Below are positions 1 to 6,225 of a stretch of 9,818 nucleotides of DNA, piece by piece (within the stretch, counting starts at the first letter, position 1; each line of letters begins with the position of its first letter). This DNA is from Bacteroidota bacterium (lineage in GTDB: Bacteria > Bacteroidota > Bacteroidia > Chitinophagales > Chitinophagaceae): the NCBI GenBank assembly GCA_023429985.1, contig JAEZCV010000144.1:1-9818 (forward strand). Direction: 5' to 3'. Made by a program: the position numbers and the translations under genes. Under the pieces are notes generated by a model. The model did no database searches and was not told the origin of the DNA. It saw only the letters and a list, made by a program, of their open reading frames with translations.

Positions 1-33
1 AGCAGCTCAATCTCTTTCCAAAACAAATAAGGG

Positions 34-71
34 GGGCTTAGGGTTTAAAAAAATAGCTTCCCTTCAAGCCC
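34..71. other. Interrupted inverted repeat downstream of korA, possible weak terminator
   Basis: GGGCTT at 34-39 pairs with AAGCCC at 66-71, and inside it GGG at 41-43 pairs with CCC at 60-62, leaving a 16-nt A/T-rich loop. Read on the minus strand, the direction of korA transcription, the hairpin is followed by a T-rich stretch (TTATTTGTTTT). It could therefore end the korA transcript about 85 nt past the stop codon. The stem is short and interrupted, so this is a weak call. The rest of 1-129 shows no gene. Confidence 0.25.
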
Positions 72-129
72 ACATTGAACTACAGCGGAAAATTTTTGCT
101 TTTTGAATTTTTACCGGACAGCAGTGACT

Positions 130-157
130 CACTATTCACCATTCACCATTCACTATA
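130..157. repeat. Four-copy 7-bp direct repeat (CACYATT type) at the korA stop
   Basis: Four consecutive heptamers read CACTATT, CACCATT, CACCATT and CACTATA on the plus strand (130-136, 137-143, 144-150, 151-157). On the minus strand the array reads as repeated GTGAATR units. The korA stop codon (TAG, plus positions 153-155) lies inside the last unit, so the array supplies the end of the reading frame. A small palindrome, AGTGA-C-TCACT, sits at 123-133 and overlaps the first unit. Short GTGAATGGTGAATA-like arrays are, from memory, frequent between Bacteroidota genes; their function is unknown to me. Confidence 0.7.
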
Positions 158-1997
158 AATGTTTCCTTATCTCCTCCACCAGCTCCGCCTTTGTTATGGG
201 CACACCCATGATCTTGTTATACCCTTTTGCATCTACAAGATAAAGATCACGGATAATTTTAATCAGCTGGCCATTATTGATCTCCGGAATAAGAACAGTT
301 TTAAAATTCTTTATTATTTCACCCAGGTTTTTCGGAAATGGACGCAGGTAACGTATATGAGCATGCGAAACTTTATGACCCTGAGCAATCAGTTCTTCTA
401 CTGCCGTTTTTATTACTCCGTAAGTCGATCCCCATCCTAAAACAAGTACATCACCTTTTTCCTCTCCATTATCCAGTTTTTGCCCGGGAATATTCAAAGC
501 GATCCTGTCTACTTTCTCCTGCCTGATCTTCACCATTAACTGGTGATTTTCGGGATCGTAGCTAACATTCCCTGTTATGTTCTCTTTTTCCAGTCCCCCT
601 ATCCGGTGCTCCAGCCCGGGCGTGCCTGGAACGGCCCAGGGCCTGACAAGATTTTCATCGCGCTGGTAGGGCTGAAATTTGGTTTCACCATGACCTAACT
701 CCGTTTTAAATTTCACTTTAATAGGGGGCAGGTTTTCAGTTATAGGAAATTTCCAGGGTTCGGCACCATTGGCAATATATCCATCACTTAAAAATATTAC
801 AGGCGTCATGTGCTCTACCGAAATTCTTACAGCTTCATATACTGCTTCAAAACAATCGCTTGGTGTAGAAGCAGAAACTACCGGCATGGGCGATTCACCA
901 TTTCTTCCATAATATGCCTGCAGTAAATCGCTTTGTTCTGTTTTTGTGGGCAATCCGGTAGATGGACCGCCACGTTGAACATCAATAATTATTAAAGGGA
1001 TCTCCAGCATCATGGCAAGGCCCATGGCTTCTGCTTTTAATGCCATGCCCGGACCAGATGTTGTTGTAACACCCAGGTGCCCTCCATAGCTGGCACCAAT
1101 GGCAGCTGTTATTCCTGCTATTTCATCCTCGGCCTGGAAGGTTTTAATTCCAAAATTTTTATGCCGGCTAAGTTCATGAAGAATGTCTGACGCAGGTGTG
1201 ATAGGATAGGTTCCCAAAAAAATATTCAACCCCGATTTAACCGAGGCGGCTATTAAACCATAGGCTAGCGCCTGGTTACCCATGATGCTGCGGTAAACGC
1301 CTGAGCTGATCCTGGCCTTTTCTACCTTATACTGGGTGGTAAATGTTTCTGTTGTATCGCCGTAATTATATCCTGCCTTTAATGCTTTCAGGTTACTTTC
1401 AAGAATGTCGGCTTTCTTTCCAAATTTCTCGTTCAAAAACCTTTCGGTATTGGAGATGTCGCGGCCATACATCCAGTAAAGAAATCCCAGCACAAACATA
1501 TTTTTAGCGCGGTCCTTTTCTTTGGTACCCATCTGGAAATCCTTCAATGCTTCACGGGTCATTTTAGTGATATCCATTTTAATTATCTCAAATCCTTCCA
1601 GCGAATCATCTTCAATAGGATTTATACCATCGGGGTAATTGGCAAGGCGAAGGTTCTTCGCATCAAAACCATCTGTATTAACTATCAGTTTCCCGCCTTT
1701 GCGCAGATTTTTAATATTCGTTTTTAATGCAGCCGCGTTCATGGCAACCAGCACATCCCATTGATCACCGGGTGTATGAATGGTTTCACTTGAAAAACGT
1801 AGCTGGTATCCGCTTACGCCGGGCAGTGTTCCCTGTGGCGCCCTGATCTCGGCAGGGAAATCGGGGAAGGTGGAAAGATCGGTTCCCAGTAAGGCTGTAT
1901 TATTAGTGAATTGCGTTCCTGTTAGCTGCATACCGTCGCCACTGTCCCCGGCAAATTTGATGACCACATCCTGCAGTACTTCCTGTTTGCGTTCCAT
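153..1997 (-). CDS. korA: 2-oxoacid:ferredoxin oxidoreductase, alpha subunit (fused gamma-alpha type)
   Basis: This is the cytoplasmic alpha chain of a 2-oxoglutarate (or related 2-oxoacid):ferredoxin oxidoreductase, which makes acyl-CoA, CO2 and reduced ferredoxin together with a TPP- and Fe-S-carrying beta chain. At 614 aa it is a full-length gamma-alpha fusion. The N-terminal gamma-like domain (about 10-200) carries AGDSGDGMQLTG at 16-27. The alpha pyrimidine-binding domain starts near 240, with YPITPAS at 264-270, an AEDE segment at 289-292, TSGPG at 313-317 and RGGPSTG at 342-348. The C-terminal transketolase-like domain follows. I start at the ATG (1997-1995); a TTG two codons earlier (2003) is in frame but less likely. 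No beta-subunit gene is in the window; korB would be expected just beyond the left edge, which cannot be checked here. 2-oxoglutarate is the likeliest substrate, inferred from family resemblance only. Confidence 0.93.
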   Translation of the reverse strand: MERKQEVLQDVVIKFAGDSGDGMQLTGTQFTNNTALLGTDLSTFPDFPAEIRAPQGTLPGVSGYQLRFSSETIHTPGDQWDVLVAMNAAALKTNIKNLRKGGKLIVNTDGFDAKNLRLANYPDGINPIEDDSLEGFEIIKMDITKMTREALKDFQMGTKEKDRAKNMFVLGFLYWMYGRDISNTERFLNEKFGKKADILESNLKALKAGYNYGDTTETFTTQYKVEKARISSGVYRSIMGNQALAYGLIAASVKSGLNIFLGTYPITPASDILHELSRHKNFGIKTFQAEDEIAGITAAIGASYGGHLGVTTTSGPGMALKAEAMGLAMMLEIPLIIIDVQRGGPSTGLPTKTEQSDLLQAYYGRNGESPMPVVSASTPSDCFEAVYEAVRISVEHMTPVIFLSDGYIANGAEPWKFPITENLPPIKVKFKTELGHGETKFQPYQRDENLVRPWAVPGTPGLEHRIGGLEKENITGNVSYDPENHQLMVKIRQEKVDRIALNIPGQKLDNGEEKGDVLVLGWGSTYGVIKTAVEELIAQGHKVSHAHIRYLRPFPKNLGEIIKNFKTVLIPEINNGQLIKIIRDLYLVDAKGYNKIMGVPITKAELVEEIRKHL

Positions 1998-2013
1998 ATT
2001 CAATATTGAGCCG

Positions 2014-2021
2014 CAAAGGTA
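2014..2021 (-). promoter_or_regulatory. Putative -7 box of the korA promoter
   Basis: The minus strand reads TACCTTTG, an exact match to the Bacteroidota -7 consensus TAnnTTTG. Its 3' end lies 16 nt before the korA ATG, implying a leader of roughly 12 nt. I see no TTG at a good -33 distance, which lowers confidence. Confidence 0.45.
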
Positions 2022-2027
2022 GTTAGT

Positions 2028-2064
2028 ACCAAAGATTATATGGGCCTGAATTCGGGGCTTTGGT
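2028..2064. promoter_or_regulatory. 7-bp inverted repeat upstream of korA, possible operator
   Basis: ACCAAAG at 2028-2034 is matched by its reverse complement CTTTGGT at 2058-2064. The centres are 30 bp apart, about three helical turns. An imperfect palindrome around GAATTC (2045-2056) lies between the arms. The element sits just upstream of the putative korA -7 box, where a regulator could bind. There is no independent evidence for binding, and a 7-bp repeat can arise by chance. Confidence 0.25.
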
Positions 2065-2153
2065 TATTTTAACGCTTTAGCAATACTACTGATGAATTTA
2101 TAATGGATAAATATAAATACCTAAATTAGTTGAACAGGAATTCTAATCACTAC

Positions 2154-2181
2154 TTGACATAAGCTTAAAAAGGTATTTTCT
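2154..2181 (+). promoter_or_regulatory. Possible promoter of the 71-aa gene
   Basis: TTGACA at 2154-2159 is followed, 17 nt after its TTG, by TATTTTCT at 2174-2181. That matches only five of the six fixed bases of TAnnTTTG. The start codon is at 2204, giving a leader of around 15-20 nt. This is the best candidate upstream of the small gene, but the match is imperfect. Confidence 0.3.
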
Positions 2182-2203
2182 TTGTATAAGAACCAATAAT
2201 CCT

Positions 2204-2419
2204 ATGGAATTAATGATGTTTCTCGGAAACGATCACATTGAATCGATTTCCGTCAATCCCAGCAAGATCTCAGTTCCCGGCTATCTTGGTCACCTTAAAA
2301 GAAAGCTTAAGGAAAAATACCAGTCACTGCTCCAGGAATCGGAAGACGCAGTTGAATTTTTAATTGTAGATCCAAAGGCCACGGGCAAAACAGATAAAGA
2401 AACCGGTTCAACTCTTTGA
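2204..2419 (+). CDS. Small uncharacterised protein, 71 aa
   Basis: I do not recognise a functional family. The predicted protein is soluble: there is no signal peptide or membrane segment. It begins MELMMFLGNDHIESI, has a PGYLG turn around 25-29, then a strongly basic helix-like stretch (LKRKLKEKYQSLL) and an acidic patch before a short hydrophobic strand (EFLIV). The tail is polar and probably disordered. Codon use resembles the neighbouring genes, and the pattern is reminiscent of small hypothetical proteins in Bacteroidota genomes, though this is memory and not a search. It is divergent from korA. Its last 12 bp overlap tail to tail with the end of the lpxD-type gene. Alternative ATGs at 2213 and 2216 would shorten it slightly. 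No Shine-Dalgarno sequence is seen, as is usual in this phylum. Confidence 0.62.
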   Translation: MELMMFLGNDHIESISVNPSKISVPGYLGHLKRKLKEKYQSLLQESEDAVEFLIVDPKATGKTDKETGSTL

Positions 2420-3361
2420 GGGGTTCATCACTTTCTCCCATAAAAGGGGGATGCGCCGGATCCAGATAAATTCCTTCTTTTTAACATTCGCATCTTCAAC
2501 GGGCGATCCAAAATATTTTTTGCCTCCTTCCAGCGATGCCGGCACGCCACTTTGCGCATACACTTCTGCATCGGCACCAATAGTAAGGGTTTTACTTACA
2601 CCTACCTGTCCCCACAAAATCACGTTGTCTTCAATGGTTGTTGCTCCTGCCACGCCCACCTGGGCGGCAAACAAACAGTTCTTTCCAATAACAGTATCAT
2701 GGCCAATGTGAATGAGGTTATCCATTTTTGTTCCTGATCCAATAATCGTGTCGCCACTTACACCCCTGTCGATAGTGCAGCCGGCCCCAATTTCTACGTG
2801 GTCTTCAATGATAACGCGTCCGCAGCTGAGCATTTTTTTATAGTGAACCGGCCGGTCTGTTTTCTTATTGTAATAAAATGCATCACTTCCAATAACAGTT
2901 CCTGCCTGTATAATTACATGGTTGCCGATAATGCAATGATCCATAATCACAACATTGGCTCCAATTACACAATGTTCTCCAACTTTTACATGGTTTCCAA
3001 TAACAGCTCCCGGCATAATAACACTGCCTTTTCCAACTGTTGAACTATCGCTGATGTTTTTTAACAATGGTTCAAACGGCCTGAAATGTGCAACAATTTT
3101 CTGGTAGGCTTCAAAGGGTTCTTTTACCAGGAGTAAAGTTTTATGAGAAGGAAAATCGGTTACCTGGTTGATAATAATATAACTGGCTGCAGATTGAATG
3201 CACTTCTGGTAATATTTAGGATGATCAACAAAAACAAGATCACCTTCTTCTACCTTATGAATCTCGTTAATTCCCCGGGCATCTCTGTTGGCTTCTCCAA
3301 TTATTTCAGCACCTATAAGTTGGGCAATATCCTTTAACGGAACAGGATGAAAGAACTTCAT
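2408..3361 (-). CDS. LpxD-type UDP-3-O-acylglucosamine N-acyltransferase (variant paralogue)
   Basis: This left-handed beta-helix acyltransferase of the LpxD family has 317 aa. LpxD transfers a 3-hydroxyacyl chain from acyl-ACP to UDP-3-O-acylglucosamine in lipid A synthesis. Residues 1-100 resemble the LpxD N-terminal uridine-binding domain. From about 103 to 290 there are hexapeptide repeats of the form I/V-G-x-x-x-x. NLIHIGHDTVIG contains His221, at the position of the LpxD catalytic histidine (canonical motif IAHN). Where canonical LpxD has SDGFG, this protein has SDAFYYNKK (159-167), and it is shorter than the usual ~340 aa. Bacteroidota often carry such a second, variant LpxD, so the exact acceptor is uncertain and I leave the symbol blank. 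I use the ATG at 3361. The upstream in-frame TTG (3376) lies inside the predicted -7 box and could not be transcribed from it. Confidence 0.85.
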   Translation of the reverse strand: MKFFHPVPLKDIAQLIGAEIIGEANRDARGINEIHKVEEGDLVFVDHPKYYQKCIQSAASYIIINQVTDFPSHKTLLLVKEPFEAYQKIVAHFRPFEPLLKNISDSSTVGKGSVIMPGAVIGNHVKVGEHCVIGANVVIMDHCIIGNHVIIQAGTVIGSDAFYYNKKTDRPVHYKKMLSCGRVIIEDHVEIGAGCTIDRGVSGDTIIGSGTKMDNLIHIGHDTVIGKNCLFAAQVGVAGATTIEDNVILWGQVGVSKTLTIGADAEVYAQSGVPASLEGGKKYFGSPVEDANVKKKEFIWIRRIPLLWEKVMNPSKS

Positions 3362-3373
3362 GAAAGTTTTTTT

Positions 3374-3381
3374 CAAAGGTA
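3374..3381 (-). promoter_or_regulatory. Putative -7 box of the lpxD-type gene
   Basis: TACCTTTG on the minus strand is identical to the box before korA and matches TAnnTTTG exactly. Its 3' end is 12 nt from the ATG at 3361, so the leader would be only about 8 nt. It excludes the TTG at 3376 as a start. A -33 TTG is not evident. Confidence 0.5.
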
Positions 3382-3677
3382 AGTGTTAAGGAATGAGCCC
3401 TTTATATTTTAAAAACAATTACCGGAGTTTTCATTCCTTCCCATTAAAACCAAAAAGGAAATTAATACTCATTCACTTCAAGTGCAGTTTTATTATTACC
3501 TCCGGTTCATTATTGTTTTTATCATCCGCCTTAAACCAAATATTTAAAAGTTATCATCTTTCTAAAAGCATTGTATTCATTCAAACCTGAAATTTAAAAA
3601 CAAGGTTTGCTGGCACAAACGCATTCTTCCCGGACTCAATTCACAGCGGTTTAAAAAAAATGTGCATAATTTTTATG
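3382..3677. other. Intergenic stretch with no recognised feature
   Basis: About 300 A/T-rich bases lie between the lpxD-type promoter and the small-RNA candidate. A 65-codon plus-strand frame (3393-3590) has almost no acidic residues and no family resemblance, so I do not call it. Small symmetrical words are present, such as CACTT-C-AAGTG at 3474-3484 and ACCGGAG (3421-3427) with CTCCGGT (3500-3506), but none forms a convincing structure. Upstream regulatory sites for yicC could be here unseen. Confidence 0.6.
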
Positions 3678-3716
3678 AAAAAATTTTTTAGTTAGTGAAA
3701 AATCTTTTTAATATTG
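3678..3716 (+). promoter_or_regulatory. Candidate promoter of the small RNA or yicC leader
   Basis: An A6T6 tract at 3678-3689 is likely to bend DNA and could act like an UP element. It is followed by TTAG at 3688-3691 (weak -33), a 17-nt spacer and TAATATTG at 3709-3716, which matches five of the six fixed bases of the TAnnTTTG -7 box. Transcription would then start at about 3720-3721, at the foot of the first hairpin. The prediction rests on motif match and position only. Confidence 0.45.
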
Positions 3717-3720
3717 TGTC

Positions 3721-3786
3721 GGGAATTTATATTCCCTACTTACTAACCCATCTACATATTAGCTCCGCCACCCGCGGAGCTTTTTG
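3721..3786 (+). ncRNA. Candidate ~65-nt small RNA or terminated 5' leader of yicC
   Basis: Three elements lie in order. First is a perfect hairpin, GGGAAT-TTAT-ATTCCC (3721-3736). Second is a 24-nt linker with no G at all (3737-3760), hence unlikely to fold. Third is an intrinsic terminator (3761-3786). A promoter-like box ends 4 nt before the first hairpin. This promoter-hairpin-linker-terminator arrangement is what a short independent RNA would look like. The linker, with CUAACCCAUCUAC, would be free to base-pair with another RNA. It is also compatible with an attenuated leader, since yicC starts 70 nt past the T-tract on the same strand. I do not recognise an Rfam family. Expression is not shown by sequence alone. 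Confidence 0.45.
3761..3786 (+). terminator. Intrinsic terminator upstream of yicC
   Basis: AGCTCCGC (3761-3768) and GCGGAGCT (3774-3781) form a perfect, GC-rich 8-bp stem with a 5-nt loop (CACCC), followed by TTTTG. It is the clearest terminator in the window. No protein gene on the plus strand ends nearby: the last is the 71-aa gene, more than 1.3 kb upstream. It therefore must end a short transcript that starts inside the intergenic region. Confidence 0.8.
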
Positions 3787-3855
3787 TTTATTATCTTCAG
3801 AACAGCAATTGATGCTTATTTTCGGTTAATTAAAAACATCTTCAAAACACATTAC

Positions 3856-4731
3856 ATGATCAAATCAATGACAGGCTTTGGAAGAGCAGAGAAAACCGTG
3901 GGCGATAAAACTTTTCTCATTGATATTAAAAGTCTTAATGGGAAACAGTTCGACCTGCAATTGAAGATGCCCGCATTTTTAAAACCTTTTGAATTTGATA
4001 TTCGCAAGATCCTTTCCGAAAAACTTGCAAGGGGAACAGTGGATTGCTCCATCACCTTAAAAGAAACAGGCAATGCAAAACCGGTAACCATTAATACCGA
4101 CCTGGCCAAGGCTTACTATCAACCATTAAAAAGTTTATCAGAAGAACTGGGCCTCGATACAGAAGGCATTCTTGCCACCCTTATCAAATTACCTGAAGTA
4201 ATAACCCCTACCAGTGAAACACTTACCCCTGAAGAATGGAACCAGTTTGTACTGGTTATAGAAAGCGCCATTAAAAACCTTAACGATCATCGTTTAGATG
4301 AAGGAAGATCATTACAGGCCGACCTGGAATTAAGGATAGGAAACATTGTTAAACAACAGGAAGAAGTAACCAGGCTTGAACCGCTTCGCCAGGTGAAGAT
4401 CAGGGATGGCATTACCAGGCTGCTGGAAGAAAACGTAGGCAAAGAAAATTACGATGGCAACCGCCTGGAACAGGAATTAATATTTTATATAGAAAAAATA
4501 GACATTACCGAAGAACAGGTAAGACTGAAAAATCACTGCGAATATTTTACTTCCACCATGAATGAAGAAGGTGATTCAAAAGGAAAAAAACTTTCATTCA
4601 TCTTACAGGAAATCGGAAGGGAGATCAATACCACAGGCGCTAAGGCTTACGACTCGCAAATACAAAAATGCGTGGTGCAAATGAAAGATGAACTGGAAAA
4701 AGCAAAGGAACAGGTTTTAAATGTACTGTAA
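3856..4731 (+). CDS. yicC: YicC/YloC family endoribonuclease
   Basis: This cytoplasmic protein of 291 aa is close to the usual length of the family. Its members in Escherichia coli and Bacillus are endoribonucleases acting on small or messenger RNAs. Visible signatures are MTGFGR at 5-10; the YicC N-terminal domain through about residue 155; DEGRSLQADL in the middle; and a DUF1732 C-terminal domain with RLEQEL, DITEEQVRLKNH, a GKKLSFILQEIGREINT block and a VVQMKDELEKAKEQ tail. I start at the ATG of MIKSMTGFG. The frame is open further upstream to a TTG at 3784, but that would add 24 residues absent from the family and begin in the terminator T-tract. gldH begins 26 nt downstream. In many bacteria yicC is followed by gmk; here it is not. 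Confidence 0.93.
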   Translation: MIKSMTGFGRAEKTVGDKTFLIDIKSLNGKQFDLQLKMPAFLKPFEFDIRKILSEKLARGTVDCSITLKETGNAKPVTINTDLAKAYYQPLKSLSEELGLDTEGILATLIKLPEVITPTSETLTPEEWNQFVLVIESAIKNLNDHRLDEGRSLQADLELRIGNIVKQQEEVTRLEPLRQVKIRDGITRLLEENVGKENYDGNRLEQELIFYIEKIDITEEQVRLKNHCEYFTSTMNEEGDSKGKKLSFILQEIGREINTTGAKAYDSQIQKCVVQMKDELEKAKEQVLNVL

Positions 4732-4745
4732 GGAATCAAACCATT

Positions 4746-4753
4746 TAGATTTG
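4746..4753 (+). promoter_or_regulatory. Putative -7 box directly before gldH
   Basis: TAGATTTG matches TAnnTTTG exactly and ends 4 nt before the gldH ATG, so transcription from it would begin at or next to the A of the start codon. No -33 TTG is seen at the right distance. gldH may instead be read through from yicC. Confidence 0.35.
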
Positions 4754-4757
4754 CATT

Positions 4758-5243
4758 ATGAGGCATCGCATTAATCTTTCAACAATTTTACTGGCTGCTG
4801 TGATTGCATCCGGCATTTTAACTTCCTGCCAAACCATTGACCTCTACGAAAAAACAGTTCCTGTTCCCGGTCATGAATGGAGCAGCTCCTTCAAGCCCGA
4901 ATTCCGTTTTACAATTAAAGACACCACTGTTCCCTACCGCGTTTTTATAACCCTGCGGCATAACGACCGTTATACTTATAACAACATCTGGGTGAACCTC
5001 ATTACCCAGGCCCCGGGCGATACGCTTCAAAAAGTACAATACGAATTACCTCTTGCATCGAGAGAAGGCTGGCTGGGAACTGGCATGGGCGATATTTACG
5101 ATCATCGCATTGCCATTACACCTCAAAACCAGGACCTCTATTTCAGGCGTTCGGGTGAATATGTTTTTACGCTTGAACACATCATGCGGCAGGATCCCCT
5201 GCTTCATGTGCTGGATGTTGGTCTAAGGCTTGAAAAGAAATAA
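4758..5243 (+). CDS. gldH: Gliding motility lipoprotein GldH
   Basis: This 161-aa envelope lipoprotein is of the GldH family, which is required for gliding in Flavobacterium johnsoniae and occurs widely in Bacteroidota, including non-gliding species. A basic N-terminus and a hydrophobic stretch (5-20) lead to a lipobox LTSC, with Cys24 as the lipidated residue. The mature part has the family landmarks: an early LYEK, the FRFTIKDT strand, YRVFITLRHNDRYTYNNIW in the centre, and GTGMGDIYDHRI near 112-123. It is likely anchored in a periplasm-facing membrane leaflet. It is followed after 2 bp by a histidine kinase gene, so the two are almost certainly on one transcript. I see no other gld genes in the window. 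Whether the host glides cannot be judged from this gene alone. Confidence 0.88.
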   Translation: MRHRINLSTILLAAVIASGILTSCQTIDLYEKTVPVPGHEWSSSFKPEFRFTIKDTTVPYRVFITLRHNDRYTYNNIWVNLITQAPGDTLQKVQYELPLASREGWLGTGMGDIYDHRIAITPQNQDLYFRRSGEYVFTLEHIMRQDPLLHVLDVGLRLEKK

Positions 5244-5245
5244 CT

Positions 5246-6223
5246 ATGCAGCGTGATCCAAAAAGAAACCTTAGGCGCGCTACCATTGTTTACTGGGTCT
5301 TACTTTTTTATATTGTTGCCGCGCTTGTGTGGTGGGCAGTTCTGTTACTGCAGCAAAACGATGAAATATTTCAATTACAAAAACAGGCCATAGCATCTCA
5401 AAACCTTCCTGACCATAGTTTTTCCGATATTGAAGAACAACGAAAAAGAAATTTTGCCAAATACCTTGGCGAAGGTGTTTTTTTTATGTTGATGATCTTA
5501 ATTGGCGCAGTGTTCATATACCGCTCGGTACGCAAACAGATCAATGTTCAGCAACAGCAAAGAAATTTTTTAATGGCTGTAACACATGAATTAAAAACAC
5601 CTATTGCCGTATCGCGCCTCAACCTGGAAACCATGCTTAAATACAACCTGGAAGAGAACAAGAAAGAAAAACTTCTTCAAATGACCCTGAAGGAAAATTT
5701 AAGGCTGGATACCCTAATTAATAATATCCTTATTGCTTCGCAGCTGGATGGAGATTCTTACAAGATTTCCAAGGAAGAGATCAGCATGAGCAACCTGCTT
5801 AACGATGTTCTTCAGCAATTCTCCGGACGCTACCCCGACAGGATCATAGATGCTTCAGTTGAAGAAGATGTTGATATTACAGGCGACCCGATTTTATTAA
5901 AACTGCTGGTAAGTAACCTGCTGGAAAATGCGAATAAATATTCCCCTAAGGACAAACCTCTAGAAATTCTTTTAGAGAAAAAGAATGAAAAGGTTTTACT
6001 TGAAGTAAACGACCAGGGAAGTGGTATTCCACCGGATGAAAAAAAGAATGTATTTCAAAAGTTTTACCGCATTGGCAACGAAGAAACCAGGCGTGCACAG
6101 GGTACGGGGCTGGGACTTTACCTTTGCAAGAAAATTGCCGAAGATCATGGGGGCCAGATCGAGATCAGGGACAATCTTCCCCACGGCAGCAAATTTATTG
6201 TATGGATACCTGATAAAAACTAA
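5246..6223 (+). CDS. Two-component sensor histidine kinase
   Basis: This inner-membrane sensor kinase has 325 aa. Two membrane helices (about 14-35 and 78-92) flank a small periplasmic segment of roughly 40 residues, too short for a typical ligand-binding domain. No HAMP domain is evident: TM2 runs through a short Q-rich linker into the HisKA helix. The phosphoacceptor is His114 in FLMAVTHELKTPIA. The ATPase domain has its N box at LLENANKYS (Asn228), G1 at DQGSGIP (256-262), F box FQKFYR (270-275) and G2 at GTGLGL (286-291), so all catalytic boxes are intact. The gene lies 2 bp after gldH and 2 bp before the response regulator gene, which is its obvious partner. The signal is unknown; the small sensor region may sense membrane or envelope state, which is inference. 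Confidence 0.94.
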   Translation: MQRDPKRNLRRATIVYWVLLFYIVAALVWWAVLLLQQNDEIFQLQKQAIASQNLPDHSFSDIEEQRKRNFAKYLGEGVFFMLMILIGAVFIYRSVRKQINVQQQQRNFLMAVTHELKTPIAVSRLNLETMLKYNLEENKKEKLLQMTLKENLRLDTLINNILIASQLDGDSYKISKEEISMSNLLNDVLQQFSGRYPDRIIDASVEEDVDITGDPILLKLLVSNLLENANKYSPKDKPLEILLEKKNEKVLLEVNDQGSGIPPDEKKNVFQKFYRIGNEETRRAQGTGLGLYLCKKIAEDHGGQIEIRDNLPHGSKFIVWIPDKN

Positions 6224-6225
6224 TC

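Noticed and set aside
29..64. Alternative 10-bp stem AAGGGGGGCT with AGCTTCCCTT
   Set aside because: It needs two G-U pairs, works only on the plus strand where no gene ends, and is not followed by a T-tract.
1780..2022. 80-codon plus-strand frame opposite the korA start
   Set aside because: It is antisense to a conserved coding region with no independent signal.
2401..2408. AACCGGTT palindrome at the overlap of the 71-aa gene and the lpxD-type gene
   Set aside because: It is an 8-bp palindrome inside coding sequence with no supporting structure; chance is sufficient.
3393..3590. 65-codon plus-strand frame in the intergenic region
   Set aside because: It contains no acidic residues, is low in complexity, has no family resemblance and no promoter-like box at the right place.
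3675..3695. Possible leader peptide MKKFFS with two adjacent Phe codons, followed by tandem stops
   Set aside because: The A6T6 tract by itself creates these codons, the best promoter lies downstream of it, and yicC is not an amino-acid biosynthesis gene.
3691..3747. GTTAGT (3691-3696) and ACTAAC (3742-3747) as an antiterminator stem
   Set aside because: The left arm lies upstream of the likely transcription start, and a 6-bp match over this distance is expected by chance.
3784..3855. N-terminal extension of YicC from a TTG codon
   Set aside because: The extra 24 residues are not part of the family, and the codon lies in the terminator T-tract; the ATG at 3856 gives the conserved N-terminus.
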